From NCBI GenBank assembly GCA_951813515.1, contig OX638346.1, forward strand, positions 248,001 to 312,000: 64,000 nt of DNA. The letters run 5' to 3'. A program made the translations under genes and the position numbers. Positions within the stretch are counted from its first letter, which is position 1; each line of letters starts with the position of its first letter. The DNA is from an uncultured Pseudomonadales bacterium (GTDB taxonomy: Bacteria > Pseudomonadota > Gammaproteobacteria > Pseudomonadales > Azotimanducaceae). The notes beneath the pieces were generated by a model. That model was not told where the DNA came from and made no database searches. It was given only the letters and a program-made list of their open reading frames with translations. Positions 1 through 9,139 of this stretch are shown here, one piece after another.

Positions 1-1
1 G

Positions 2-487
2 TGGTTGGGTAACGCAATTCCCGCCGCAGATGTCGACAAGCAACCGCCCTGGCAAGTGCTGGAACTGGCGGAACAGGTCGCGCTCCCCAACGGTGATGTG
101 CTCTCCGGCGGCGTCGAGCTATTCGGGCTGATTTTCGCCTGCACGTCGGGCGCCGTATTCGCCTCCATGATGGCCTACCTGGCCGCGCAATTCTGTGACG
201 TGCAGGTGTTCCACTTCCTGAAGCGCCTCACCAGGGGCAAGCATCTCTGGGTACGCAACAATTTCTCGACGTTGACCAGCCAGTTCGTCGACTCTGTCAC
301 GGTGATCTCGGTCACCTTCGGGGCGGCATTCCTCGCCGGGCAGTACACCATCAAGGCGATGCTGATCCTGATCGGCAGCAACTACGTCTTCAAGGTCTCG
401 GTCGCGCTGATCGATACCGTGCCGTTCTATATCGGCACGCACTATCTCAAGCGCTACCTCGGGATAGACAACCTCGCGACCTACTGA
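2..487 (+). CDS. yhhQ: YhhQ-type queuosine precursor transporter, 3' part only
   Basis: C-terminal part (about 161 codons) of an inner-membrane protein of the YhhQ/Vut_1 (DUF165) family, which imports queuosine precursors. The frame is open to the left edge (codon 2-4 is Trp), so the N-terminus lies outside the window and the TTG at 5 is not the start. Family hallmarks are visible: QFCDVQVFHFLKRLT, then RGKHLWVRNN and SQFVDS, embedded in hydrophobic helices. It converges on the following minus-strand gene with only 3 bases between the stop codons. The family call is firm; the transported substrate is inferred from the family. Confidence 0.85.
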   Translation, partial: WLGNAIPAADVDKQPPWQVLELAEQVALPNGDVLSGGVELFGLIFACTSGAVFASMMAYLAAQFCDVQVFHFLKRLTRGKHLWVRNNFSTLTSQFVDSVTVISVTFGAAFLAGQYTIKAMLILIGSNYVFKVSVALIDTVPFYIGTHYLKRYLGIDNLATY

Positions 488-490
488 GTT

Positions 491-1429
491 TCAGTCAAGA
501 ATCGAGGCGACGGTCTCCACGGAACGTTCCAGGTGAACGGCCTCGACGCCGCCGATGCGCAGTCGCGTAACGATGAGGTGTGTCATGCCCAGGTCGCCTC
601 GATATTGCTCGATCTGGTCACGAACCGCGGCAGGTTCACCGACGATGGCCCAATCGTCGACACTGCCCCCCGCTCGCCGCGACGCGCTGGCGGAATCCGC
701 CCACCTGTCAAGCCTGTCGCGCACTCGCGCAACGAGTCTCGCATCCGAGGACACGAACACCGTGCGCATGACCGGGACTTCCGGGGGCACCTGCCGGTCG
801 GCGGCTTGACACGCTTCGGCATGGAGCCGGTAGTTCTTCTTCAGTCGATGCCTCGATTCCATCGGCGACGCCAGGTAGGGCGCTCCGAGCGTCCCCGCCT
901 GGGCAAGCGCCTTGGGCCCGAAGGCCGCGATCCAGATCGGAGGATGCGGTCTCTGGAACGGTCGCGGCGCGACGACTACCGGCTCGGCCCCTTCCGCCAA
1001 GACGACCGGTTCGCCCCGCCAAGCCCGGATCATGTGTTCCAGGCACCACTCGAACCTGCGCCGCTTTTCCCGGGCGGAGACCGAAAATGCGGAAAGCAGG
1101 GATGCCGAGTATCCCCGACCGACGCCAAGGACGACGCGACCATTGGACAGGCGGTCGAGCACGGCCACCTGTTCCGCAGCCTGCAGCGGATTGCGCAGCG
1201 TCAGCAGAAAGGAAGTCGTGCCGAGCAGTATTGTCTCTGTCCGGGCGGCCACCGCCGCCAGGAGCAGGAGCGGCTCCGGCACTGCGCCGCCGCGTGAAAA
1301 GTGGTGCTCAGGGAGCCAGAATGACCGGTATCCCCACGACTCCGCGAGTTCTGCCTGGCGAGCCAGCACTGCCGCGTCCACAGCGTCCGAGATTCGCCAC
1401 GGCGTGAGTCCAATATGCAACGCGCCCAT
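491..1429 (-). CDS. LLM-class flavin-dependent oxidoreductase (luciferase-like)
   Basis: A 312-residue protein with the bacterial luciferase-like TIM-barrel fold, which uses reduced flavin (FMN or F420). Visible signs are the N-terminal GALHIGLTPW strand, the SFWLPEHHFS motif near residue 40, LLGTTSFLLTLRNPLQAAEQ, and LSNGRVVLGVGRGY. The frame stays open upstream to 1594, but that extension would overlap the preceding gene and is Arg/Gly-rich and unlike the family. The ATG at 1429, directly before the first barrel strand, is therefore chosen. It lies 32 bases downstream of the lipoprotein-like gene and is probably the last gene of folK-(PLC-like)-LLM. The substrate cannot be told from sequence. 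Confidence 0.8.
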   Translation of the reverse strand: MGALHIGLTPWRISDAVDAAVLARQAELAESWGYRSFWLPEHHFSRGGAVPEPLLLLAAVAARTETILLGTTSFLLTLRNPLQAAEQVAVLDRLSNGRVVLGVGRGYSASLLSAFSVSAREKRRRFEWCLEHMIRAWRGEPVVLAEGAEPVVVAPRPFQRPHPPIWIAAFGPKALAQAGTLGAPYLASPMESRHRLKKNYRLHAEACQAADRQVPPEVPVMRTVFVSSDARLVARVRDRLDRWADSASASRRAGGSVDDWAIVGEPAAVRDQIEQYRGDLGMTHLIVTRLRIGGVEAVHLERSVETVASILD

Positions 1430-1461
1430 CGCGCTTACCGAAGAAACCCGACGCCTGCCAG

Positions 1462-2331
1462 CTACCCGTCCGGCCGCTGGGCCAGGAGCATCGCCGCCAT
1501 CGTCGCGCGCACCGCCGCGAGATGACGTTCGAGGGCGAATGCCGCGTACAGCGGATCGTCCTTCAGCAGCACGCAGCGCTCGTCCTCCCCGCAATCGAAT
1601 CGCGTCGGACGACCAAAAGTGTTCCCCGCGTCGCCGTACTCGCCGAACTCGCCCGGGTCTCCAAGCGTCCAGATTGCTTCCCAGGTGCCAGGCAAGCCGA
1701 GCATGGGCGCCTGCACCGCTGCCCGCGTATCTTCAGCCGTGCGGTGCAGCACGTCCGCAAAGGTCTCGCTGCCGCCATCGAGCGGCATGCAGTAGTCGCC
1801 GATAGCCTCCTCGACGGCGCGTTCATCGACGTCATAGGTGTTGAAGCGGTCAGCGAAACTGAATCGCCACCAACGCGTCGTGAAGACGGGCACAGCATGG
1901 GCAGGGGACGTCATATCCTGGATAAGGTTGACGATGACGCCGAGATTGGCGTACTTGCGACTCAGGTCGTCTGCGGCGGTAAGCTTGGTTACCGCCGAGT
2001 CGAAGTGCTCATGCAACCGCGTCTGGATGAACCAAAGCAGCCGCTTCCGGTCTTCGCCCCTGCCATCGTAGTACGGCCATCGCGCCACCTTGCGCGAGAA
2101 TCGCCACTCCGCCCTGGCGACATAGCGCACTTGCAGCGCTGTCAGGCGCGGGACATCGAGGTCCGACACGCAACGATTGAACTGCATCGCGGCGATGAAC
2201 GTAAGCTGCTGGTGTGCGCGTCCCTCGTATGCAGACACGCAACCGCAAGCAAGAATCACCGCGAGGCAGCACATCCAACGCGCGGCGCTCGGATGGGCGT
2301 GGCCGGATTTTGCGGGGTCAGTCTCATCCAT
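1462..2331 (-). CDS. secreted or lipid-anchored protein resembling zinc-dependent phospholipase C / S1-P1 nuclease fold
   Basis: A 289-residue exported protein. A hydrophobic segment at about residues 20-34 ends in two cysteines (LACGC), so it is a signal peptide and perhaps a weak lipobox. After it come His-containing helices: AHQQLTFIAAMQF, LHEHFDSAV and LIQDMTSPAHAVPV. The D-M-T-S-P-A-H stretch resembles the metal-binding D-x3-P-x-H signature of zinc-dependent phospholipase C and S1/P1 nucleases. The start codon overlaps the folK stop by 8 bases, indicating translational coupling. The fold assignment is an inference from motif resemblance, and the enzymatic activity is unknown. Confidence 0.55.
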   Translation of the reverse strand: MDETDPAKSGHAHPSAARWMCCLAVILACGCVSAYEGRAHQQLTFIAAMQFNRCVSDLDVPRLTALQVRYVARAEWRFSRKVARWPYYDGRGEDRKRLLWFIQTRLHEHFDSAVTKLTAADDLSRKYANLGVIVNLIQDMTSPAHAVPVFTTRWWRFSFADRFNTYDVDERAVEEAIGDYCMPLDGGSETFADVLHRTAEDTRAAVQAPMLGLPGTWEAIWTLGDPGEFGEYGDAGNTFGRPTRFDCGEDERCVLLKDDPLYAAFALERHLAAVRATMAAMLLAQRPDG

Positions 2332-2863
2332 CCTTTTCGCCGTCGCCTCGCGATGTACTCGAATCCTCCCAGGAAACTCGGACCAATCGCTCGCCGGTCA
2401 CGAGGGACTCCGAGATCGCCGAAATGCTCCGAGCCGTTCCCGGCCAGATCCAGTCGGGCGCCACTTCGGCAGCCGGCACCATCACGAATCGTCGTGCGTT
2501 CGCCCTCGGGTGCGGAAGGGTCAGACGGTCAGATTGGCGCTCATCGTCGCCAAACAACAGGAGGTCGAGGTCGAGTTCTCGCGGCGCGTTACGGATCGGC
2601 ACTGCATCACGCCCGTAGCGACGTTCCATGGCCTTGAGGTCTTTGAGCAACGCTTCGGAATCCGTCGAATCTACCACAAGCAGGGCGACCGCGTTGACGA
2701 AGTCGCCCGATCCCGGCGGACAATCGACCGGGCTCGTTCGCCACAGGGAAGATGCGCGAAAACCCGGGCCGGACAACGCCTCAAGCTCGGCGAGCACGCG
2801 CTTCACGATATCGACGCTCGCGCCCATATTCGAGCCGAGGCCAACAAGAACCCGCGTAGACAC
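2324..2863 (-). CDS. folK: 2-amino-4-hydroxy-6-hydroxymethyldihydropteridine pyrophosphokinase (HPPK)
   Basis: FolK transfers pyrophosphate from ATP to 6-hydroxymethyl-dihydropterin in folate synthesis. The protein (179 residues from the chosen GTG at 2863) shows the family hallmarks VLVGLGSNMG at the N-terminus, SSLWRTSPVDCPPGSGDFVNAV, ERRYGRDAVPIRNAPRELDLDLLLFGD (here split: the R-x-LDLD core is the catalytic signature) and LPHPRANARRFVMVPAAEVAPDW. The frame continues upstream to 2953, but HPPK proteins begin just before VLVGLGSN, so the GTG at 2863 is preferred. It overlaps the next gene (ATGGATGA) and heads a three-gene minus-strand run. Confidence 0.9.
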   Translation of the reverse strand: MSTRVLVGLGSNMGASVDIVKRVLAELEALSGPGFRASSLWRTSPVDCPPGSGDFVNAVALLVVDSTDSEALLKDLKAMERRYGRDAVPIRNAPRELDLDLLLFGDDERQSDRLTLPHPRANARRFVMVPAAEVAPDWIWPGTARSISAISESLVTGERLVRVSWEDSSTSRGDGEKDG

Positions 2864-2986
2864 GGAAGTATGTCCAATCAGCTCAATTGGTCGCGAATCA
2901 AATCGGGCGGACCGATATAAGTCAAACCCCGAGCCTCGATGGGAGGTCGCCAAAGAGCGCCAGAGACCGTGGGACAGGTGCTTTGG

Positions 2987-4348
2987 TCAAAGCCGAATGA
3001 AGCCGAATTTGCCCGCGCGGTAGACACGGAGTTCGACGGCGCGCGCGTTCTGAATGCGCTGCCACAGGTCGACCAGGAAATAGATCCGCCGGCCGTTGGC
3101 GCCGTCGATGACGTCTCCGGAGCGAAGGCCCCGGACCCAGGCAGCCGAGTCGCGGTCGACGTCGACCACGAGAACGCCGGCGCCGTTCTGCGGATCCCCG
3201 GCGGCGCGAAAGTCGGACAGGGTCGCGCCAGCGAGGCGCGGGTCGACGCGGTCGCCGTCAACCTCGACGACCCGCTTGTCGTCGACTTCCATACGGAACT
3301 TCCGTGACTGTCCATCCCGCACCGCGCGCACGTCGACCTTGTCACCGACCATGATGATCGCCTCGGCGCTTTCGTAGTCAGCCACGGTGCCGATATCCCG
3401 CGTGCCGATACGTGTCACAACATCCCCGGCTTCGATGCCTGCGATGTCACCGATACTGCCGGGTTCGATCTCCCGAACGAGGACGCCCTCGCCCGCCTTG
3501 ACACCGAACACTGCGGCCTCCTCGGGATTCAGCGCGATGACGTCCAATCCAATGCGAGCGCGTCGTACCTCGCCATGCTCCACGAGTTGCATCATGATCG
3601 CCTGGACCAGGTCGCTCGGAATCGCGAAGCCGATGCCGAGGCTGCCGCGAGAACTCCCGGGCGAGACGATGGCGGTATTGATGCCGACCAGTCTGCCCGT
3701 CAAGTCCACCAGCGCGCCCCCGGAATTGCCCGGATTGATGGACGCGTCCGTCTGGATGAAGGCCTCGAAACGTTCGATACCGAGACCCGTGCGCCCCAGC
3801 GCACTGACGATTCCGGAAGTCACGGTTCGTTCGAGGCCGAACGGGTTGCCGATGGCGACGACAAAGTCCCCGACGCGAACCGCGCTGGAGTTGGCGAACT
3901 CAAGCGCTGCCAACCCGTCGCCTTCGACCTGCAGCACCGCAAGGTCTACTTGGGGGTCGGAACCGACAAGCGTAGCCCGGACCCTTCGACCGTCCGCCAG
4001 GCCCACGACGATTTCGTCGGCGCGTTCGATGACATGGTGGTTGGTGACGATATAGCCATTCTCCGCATCGACAATCACCCCCGATCCCGTGCTCTGTTCG
4101 CGCCGAAAGGGTCGCCGCTCTTCGGGTATGCCAAAGAACTCGTGCAGCGGACTCCTGATTCGTACCGACGTATGGATGGATATGTTGACAACGCCCCGAG
4201 TGGCCCGATCCAGCATTGGCGCCAGGCTTGGCACTTCCGCACCACGCGATACCTGGGGCGGCAGCGCCGCTCCGCATGCGAAACCGAAGAGCAGGAGCGC
4301 GAGCGGCAGAAACAGTTTCATCGAATTGGTCCGGACACTTTCGAACAT
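2987..4348 (-). CDS. HtrA/Do-type periplasmic serine protease (first of two)
   Basis: A DegP/DegQ-like trypsin-fold protease with PDZ domains for periplasmic protein quality control. The catalytic triad is visible as H in VTNHHVIE, D in QVDLAVLQV and S in NPGNSGGALVDL. One clear PDZ domain follows (GEGVLVREIEPGSIGDIAG), and a second, degenerate one (AAWVRGLRSGDVIDG) leads to the C-terminus. A signal peptide (KLFLPLALLLFGFACGAA) supports export. The frame continues upstream to 4453, but that part lies inside an interspersed repeat. ATG 4348 has GGGA six bases upstream and is chosen; ATG 4321 is an alternative. About 453 residues, the usual Do-protease length. Confidence 0.88.
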   Translation of the reverse strand: MFESVRTNSMKLFLPLALLLFGFACGAALPPQVSRGAEVPSLAPMLDRATRGVVNISIHTSVRIRSPLHEFFGIPEERRPFRREQSTGSGVIVDAENGYIVTNHHVIERADEIVVGLADGRRVRATLVGSDPQVDLAVLQVEGDGLAALEFANSSAVRVGDFVVAIGNPFGLERTVTSGIVSALGRTGLGIERFEAFIQTDASINPGNSGGALVDLTGRLVGINTAIVSPGSSRGSLGIGFAIPSDLVQAIMMQLVEHGEVRRARIGLDVIALNPEEAAVFGVKAGEGVLVREIEPGSIGDIAGIEAGDVVTRIGTRDIGTVADYESAEAIIMVGDKVDVRAVRDGQSRKFRMEVDDKRVVEVDGDRVDPRLAGATLSDFRAAGDPQNGAGVLVVDVDRDSAAWVRGLRSGDVIDGANGRRIYFLVDLWQRIQNARAVELRVYRAGKFGFIRL

Positions 4349-4412
4349 CACGGGTCCCATCGTAGGCACTTGACAGCCGAGCATTCCCCGTTGGACCCGT
4401 GGATCGCGTGGA

Positions 4413-4512
4413 AGTGCCCCACAGCCGGCGCCTTTCGGCTCCGCCTTTTGCATGCGAGGGGTATCCCCTCGCGCTCCCCGGCTGAGGGCTCCTGGCCCGG
4501 CCCCGCTCGTCG
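4413..4512 (-). repeat. interspersed palindromic repeat, copy A (~99 bp)
   Basis: Copy A of an intergenic element whose second copy lies at 33453-33550 in the opposite orientation. The two align almost end to end with only a few mismatches and small indels. Each holds a perfect hairpin (GCGAGGGG facing CCCCTCGC, here near 4454-4473) next to GGCTGAGGGC, then a second GC-rich hairpin built from GGAGCC/GGCKCC. It lies between the tRNA-Gly gene and the HtrA start. No coding potential is supported. It could be a REP/BIME-like or other small mobile palindromic sequence. Confidence 0.7.
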
Positions 4513-4523
4513 TCCACGCGCTC

Positions 4524-4598
4524 TGGAGCGGGCGATGGGAGTCGAACCCACGTCTCCAGCTTGGGAAGCTGGGGTAATGACCGTTATACGACGCCCGC
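4524..4598 (-). tRNA. tRNA-Gly (anticodon CCC)
   Basis: A complete cloverleaf reads on the minus strand. The acceptor GCGGGCG (4592-4598) pairs with CGCCCGC (4528-4534). The D-arm is GTATAAC..GTTAC-like, and the anticodon stem CCAGC/GCTGG encloses the loop TTCCCAA, which gives anticodon CCC. The T-arm contains GTTCGACTC. The 3' end is TCCA, so CCA is encoded in the genome, as is usual in Gammaproteobacteria. Nothing suggests an integrated element at this site. Confidence 0.93.
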
Positions 4599-4784
4599 GT
4601 TCAAACGAAGGTCGCCAATCCTACTACAGCAGCCTCGCAGGGGACGAGCACACTGTGCGCGACAGGCGCCGATTGCGTCCCGCAGCGACAGGAGGGACCG
4701 CAAGCACAGACAGCGTGCCGGCGCGATCATCCCCCGCCTCCGACAACCTCCGATCCGCGCGAATCCGCTTCGCGCGTATGCATG

Positions 4785-7700
4785 TCAGCGTCCCAGACTG
4801 AGTGCCGTGTTGTTCACCAAGGGTCCGCCCGAGCCCCCGCTTCGGGTGAGAATCTGGATACTGATGGGGCGTGACGACTCGACGTCGCACGACATCCTTA
4901 AGTCGGTCCAGGTGGTAGCCCCGATGATCTCCGCCACATGATCTGCCTGCAGGTGCGCAACGGTCCAAGCGGGGATCTCTCCATTGGCGATGCCGGCGCT
5001 TGCCCTGTGAACGCGTCCGGTCGATCCAACCTGTCTACCGTCGTCGTCAAAGCACTGCAAGCTGACATCCGTGCAGCCCTGTCCCGACTCGCAGCGGATA
5101 CGCAGGTTGAGAACATTGCCGCTGGGACTGCTCGGTGCGGGGAGCGAATAGGCTCGCGCCACATGGATGAGCCCGTTAGGCTCACTGTCGAGGATTGCCG
5201 TGTTGTTCACGAGCACGTCGTTCGCGCCGGACTGGGTCCAGACCTGAGCCGAAACCCGTTCAGGACTGCGCACCTCACATGCGAGTCGTCCTTCCCAGCT
5301 TGCATTCCCCGAAAGCCGGAGAATGTCTGCGGCATCGAGCTCCGCAGTACCGCCAGCGCGCACATCGTTGGACAATGAGGCGTCGAGCGGCATCCCCGAT
5401 TGATCCGCGCAATCCAGCATCACCGGGCAGGCATTGGAGCTTTCGCACCTGATGCGCACCCAGCTTCGGTCGCGTGCGGTTACCGGGGCAACGGCATACG
5501 CCCGGCTCTGGACCGGCCCTGCCGAGTCCAGTTCCACCAGGACCGTGTAGGTTCCGGTGGTATTCGGATCCTGTCCCTGAACCCGGAGGTAGTAGGTGCC
5601 CGGGGTCAGCTGATGGACGATGCGGAAGTTTGTGCCGGGACCACCGTCGCCAGCCGTCACCAGGACACCGCCGTCTTCCCCCTCCAGCACACCCAGGGTG
5701 TCAGTGCTCCCCGAGGTGCTCAGAACAACCGTAGTCGGGCTTGTGACGACAATGCGGAAGTAGTCCACATCGCCACCCAGTTCCAGAATCCCGCCGATCA
5801 TAACGGATGATCCGACGCTGGTGGCGGCACGTCGGATGTTGCCATGGTCGTCGTCCGCGCTCCCGGCTGGATGTACGCCGGGCGCGTGCGAACCAAGGCC
5901 GAGTCGCAGATCCCAGCCGGTTAGTTGGCCTTCGTCCCGGCTCGCGGCATCGACAACCACCAGTTCCCAATCGCCCGTCGGATCCTCGCCGTAGAACGCG
6001 TTGCTGAGGAGATCCCACTCCAATAGTCGAGTACCCCGTGCACTACGCCAACCCAACGTATCGTTGAAAGCCGGGTTCAGCACGCTTCTCGTCCCCGCCG
6101 GGGATATCAGTTCGATCGAGAGGTCATGGGGAAACGGGTGATCGACTCGAACCGTTACCATCGCCGACTCCACCCTGGCGGCGGGATCGAGGTCACTGAC
6201 CCGCAACTGGTCCCTTGCACCGTTGAGGTTCGAATCCGCAATCGACAGCGCCAGGGAATCCCGCGTGTAGGGCAAGGTCTCCCAGTACTCGCCCAGGCTA
6301 TCCGATTTATGGACCGCCGCCAGATTGAGGGCCGCGTCTACGTCTATCGCGCCGAAGCCGTACCAGTTGTGGAACCGATAACCAGCCGCGTTCCCGGTCC
6401 AGCCTTGCTGCAGTTCGTAGTACCCACCGCTCAGGAGGCGTTCCACCGGCGCGATCCCAGGATCCACCTGCCGTGCCGTCCGGGCGAGAATGTGCTTGAC
6501 ATCGCGCCAGGTCAGATCCGGGCGCGCCTCGAGCAGCAGCGCGATGGCACCCGAGGCATTCGGGGCTGCAGAGGACGTGCCGCTAAAGGTGCTGTCGTAG
6601 TTGCCGTTGGGATTCAAGGAGGCGTCTCCCCCGAGGCCCACCCCCGAACCACTGTATCCCCTGTCGCGCCCCATCTGATCCGTGGTGATCATGGCGGGCC
6701 ATGTCCGCCCAAACTCCCCGGCCGGAGCGGAAATCCACAAGTTGGCACCGACCGAGGCGTAGCTCGCTCGCACGCCGTCGGCATTCAAGCCTCCGACCAC
6801 AATCAGGTAGGGCAGATTACTGCTGGCGTCGGCACTGGCCGACCTGCAACCTATGTCATTGTTCACGCGTAGGAAATAACCCCAACAGCTCCTGAACGCG
6901 TTGCCGGCAGCCTTGACGTAGATGGCGCCCAGCCCTTCGCGCAGGTTCTCGACACCACGCCTGAACAGATCGACTGTCTCGGGTGGGGCGTTCTCGACCC
7001 AGTCGCGACCGAAGCTCATGTTGAAGATGTCCACCGCTGACGAGTCGGGGTCGGCCCTGGACATTCCTAGCGAATCGAAATAACTCCGGGACAACCCACT
7101 CCAGACTGCCGGCAGAAAGTTGTAGCCGCGTAGCAGGACGTCCGGCGCCACGCCCCTCCCACCGATGCCGTTGTCGCTTGCGGCAGCCGTGATGCCCGCC
7201 ACCGAAGTGCCGTGATCTTCGTTGGAGGGGTAGAAAGGATCATGTTGTCGCGAACCCATTGGGGTGTCGGGTGCCAGGAAGTTCCAGGACTTGCCCGGTT
7301 CGACATTCTGCTCCAGGTCCGGATGGCATATCTCCAGACCGGTGTCGACGACCGCAACCCGGACACCTGCGCCCGTGGGAGCGGTCGAGTCCGCAATGAC
7401 ACCGCCCATGTTCAGATCCTCCCCGGGCACGCCGCCGTTGTTCGCGAAAGCTGCCTGCCCCTGGTTGTCGAGATTCCACTGCTCATCGACGAAGGGATCT
7501 GGGTTGCGATGGCCAAGTGCCCCGCGGCGACTTACCTGATCGCAGCGGGCCCTGATGGTGGAGGAACCGCCACTTTGGCTGCCCACGGTGAAACCGAAGA
7601 CAGCCGAGTTGTTATCGCGGTTGCGCGCCGGCTCTTCAGGAGAATCGCTTATCTCGACCTTGCCGTAGTAGCTGATGCCCTCCGACGTGTCGGACAGTTC

Positions 7701-8537
7701 ACTGAAATACAATGTGATCGGCCATTCCAGCTCACCCCCGGGGGAAATCGGCGGCAATACAATTTCTCCGCTCAGCTCCTCATCCTCACTAAAGTCGGGA
7801 TTAATGCCGACCTCCCAGGTAACAGTGGTCTCCGAAGATGCCGCTGCTCCGAGGTTCTCGTACAAGACGGTGACGTCCAACGCGCCAGTCGCCAGACCCT
7901 CGTCATTGAAGCCCAGGACCACAGCGGAAAGATCGGCTGCAGGACTATCCTTGTGGGCAGAGTCGTCGTTCTGCGCCTGCATGGGGCGAACGCGGGGCCG
8001 TCGCAACTGCACCTCGGCATCGGTTACCGACGGATGCGATTGCAGTGCCTCGGCAACCTCGGCAGGATTGACTTCCGGCGGCAAGCGGAGCAGTGCCCAG
8101 CCTGGCGGATAGGCCTTGCCGTCAAGAGCGCCGGCGGCGTCGATGACGGCTTCGAGGTCATCGGGGTCGTTCAACACTACCTTCAGTTCCGGCAGCACAT
8201 CGACGAATCGTCCCTCATTCGGCAGGAAGGCCACCGGCCTCGCGCGACCATCCAGAACCCTGTGCGCCCAATGGGTGCGGCCTCGGAACTCGACCCGGTA
8301 GACGCGAAAGCCGTTCTCGTGGGCGATGTCGGCGCGTAGCGACCCGACATGCTCCATGCCTGGCATCGAGTCCCAGGGCAACACGAGTACCTGCCCGACG
8401 GGGCTCGGCGCCATCATGGCACGGGCACTATCGTTCGCCAGCGCCACGGGATGGTAGAAAACCCATACGACAGCGGCCAGACTCGCGCGGAACAGGGATC
8501 TCATCAAACGGCCAGAGCGTACGGACACAGGGGACAC
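4785..8537 (-). CDS. large secreted subtilisin-like (S8) protease with P-domain, PPC domain and duplicated C-terminal Cys module
   Basis: A 1250-residue exoprotease. The GTG start at 8537 has an excellent SD (AAGGAGGGAGT) and leads into a signal peptide (RSLFRASLAAVVWVFYHPVALA). Order: prodomain-like region to about residue 190, a CARDB-like beta region about 200-330, and the S8 catalytic domain with Asp ~396 (VAVVDTGLEICHPDL), His ~442 (EDHGTSVAGI) and Ser ~654 (FSGTSSAAPNASGA). A proprotein-convertase P-domain follows at about 756-880 (VDHPFPHDLSIELISPAGT), then a prepeptidase C-terminal-like domain at about 905-1003 (GDVDYFRIVV, GTYYLRVQG). It ends with two tandem ~110-residue modules that each carry four Cys and end in LVNNTA. 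A lux-type box lies 73 bp upstream of the start. The substrate is unknown; secretion is clear. Confidence 0.9.
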   Translation of the reverse strand: MSPVSVRSGRLMRSLFRASLAAVVWVFYHPVALANDSARAMMAPSPVGQVLVLPWDSMPGMEHVGSLRADIAHENGFRVYRVEFRGRTHWAHRVLDGRARPVAFLPNEGRFVDVLPELKVVLNDPDDLEAVIDAAGALDGKAYPPGWALLRLPPEVNPAEVAEALQSHPSVTDAEVQLRRPRVRPMQAQNDDSAHKDSPAADLSAVVLGFNDEGLATGALDVTVLYENLGAAASSETTVTWEVGINPDFSEDEELSGEIVLPPISPGGELEWPITLYFSELSDTSEGISYYGKVEISDSPEEPARNRDNNSAVFGFTVGSQSGGSSTIRARCDQVSRRGALGHRNPDPFVDEQWNLDNQGQAAFANNGGVPGEDLNMGGVIADSTAPTGAGVRVAVVDTGLEICHPDLEQNVEPGKSWNFLAPDTPMGSRQHDPFYPSNEDHGTSVAGITAAASDNGIGGRGVAPDVLLRGYNFLPAVWSGLSRSYFDSLGMSRADPDSSAVDIFNMSFGRDWVENAPPETVDLFRRGVENLREGLGAIYVKAAGNAFRSCWGYFLRVNNDIGCRSASADASSNLPYLIVVGGLNADGVRASYASVGANLWISAPAGEFGRTWPAMITTDQMGRDRGYSGSGVGLGGDASLNPNGNYDSTFSGTSSAAPNASGAIALLLEARPDLTWRDVKHILARTARQVDPGIAPVERLLSGGYYELQQGWTGNAAGYRFHNWYGFGAIDVDAALNLAAVHKSDSLGEYWETLPYTRDSLALSIADSNLNGARDQLRVSDLDPAARVESAMVTVRVDHPFPHDLSIELISPAGTRSVLNPAFNDTLGWRSARGTRLLEWDLLSNAFYGEDPTGDWELVVVDAASRDEGQLTGWDLRLGLGSHAPGVHPAGSADDDHGNIRRAATSVGSSVMIGGILELGGDVDYFRIVVTSPTTVVLSTSGSTDTLGVLEGEDGGVLVTAGDGGPGTNFRIVHQLTPGTYYLRVQGQDPNTTGTYTVLVELDSAGPVQSRAYAVAPVTARDRSWVRIRCESSNACPVMLDCADQSGMPLDASLSNDVRAGGTAELDAADILRLSGNASWEGRLACEVRSPERVSAQVWTQSGANDVLVNNTAILDSEPNGLIHVARAYSLPAPSSPSGNVLNLRIRCESGQGCTDVSLQCFDDDGRQVGSTGRVHRASAGIANGEIPAWTVAHLQADHVAEIIGATTWTDLRMSCDVESSRPISIQILTRSGGSGGPLVNNTALSLGR

Positions 8538-8602
8538 ACTCCCTCCTTGCTGGAACTCTCCTTAACCATCGCCCAACGTAGAAGAAGCCGCGGCTTGTTT
8601 CC

Positions 8603-8618
8603 CTACCAGAATTGATAG
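8603..8618 (-). promoter_or_regulatory. lux/las-type box upstream of the S8 protease gene
   Basis: Imperfect palindrome CTATCAATTCTGGTAG on the minus strand. It fits the CT-N12-AG pattern of LuxR-family acyl-homoserine-lactone receptor sites (las/rhl boxes). A sister site at 10500-10515 differs at one base, and the similarity runs about 25 bases further downstream to a matching TA of a possible -10 hexamer (TACGTT, 31-36 bases from the box centre). That is the spacing of a promoter with the box overlapping -35. Confidence 0.6.
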
Positions 8619-8698
8619 GTTTGTGGTGCCCCCGTCCCGGCGACCGCGGTTTGCCGCCACACCCAACGACGACGTCCCGCCACGACATCGGCAGATGG

Positions 8699-9034
8699 CT
8701 AACCCTCGGGGTCGGCGTCCTCCGCAGCGACGCAGCGGAACGTGAATACCATGATCCCGGAACCGGCGGTCCGGCTCTGGTAGCGGTCGCCTGCGGTCTT
8801 GGCCATCGAACCGCAATGCTCTTGCGCCACCGGGTACGCGGCGCGCGCAATCCATACGACTTGGGCCACGTCGTCCCCATCCAGCCCGTGGGTGACTCTC
8901 ACCTCGGCCGAGTTGTGGTCGGCGGAGGCCAATTCGGCCGAGTAGATGTAATCCGAGAACTGGGGTACGACACCCGCGCATCCGGCCAGGACCAGAGCCG
9001 CCACTGACGCCGGGAACAGTCTTGTGTAACTCAT
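8699..9034 (-). CDS. small predicted lipoprotein, unknown function
   Basis: 111 residues with a canonical lipobox (VLAGC, Cys at residue 19), so it is probably exported and lipid-anchored. The start ATG at 9034 is preceded by AGGAGG at good distance. The mature part is mixed polar and hydrophobic, contains two further Cys (EHCGSM, FTFRCVA), and shows no motif I recognise. It lies 105 bases downstream of the CsgG-like gene on the same strand and may be co-transcribed from the lux-box promoter at 10500-10515. The function is not known. Confidence 0.75.
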   Translation of the reverse strand: MSYTRLFPASVAALVLAGCAGVVPQFSDYIYSAELASADHNSAEVRVTHGLDGDDVAQVVWIARAAYPVAQEHCGSMAKTAGDRYQSRTAGSGIMVFTFRCVAAEDADPEG

Positions 9035-9139
9035 GGATTGCCTCCTGTTTCTGTTATTGAACTTCTCTTTTGTCGAAGAGACCCTTCGCTGGCCTCGCGA
9101 ATCTCGGGGCGACGGTCCGGTCCCAGCCTCCCGCCAACT

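Noticed and set aside
1430..1594. Upstream extension of the LLM-class oxidoreductase
   Set aside because: It overlaps the preceding gene and is unlike any family N-terminus.
4349..4453. Upstream extension of the first HtrA gene
   Set aside because: It runs into repeat copy A and precedes the signal peptide; the ATG at 4348 has a good SD.
4524..4598. tRNA-Gly as an attachment site for an integrated element
   Set aside because: No integrase, no partial tRNA repeat and no phage-like genes are visible on either side.
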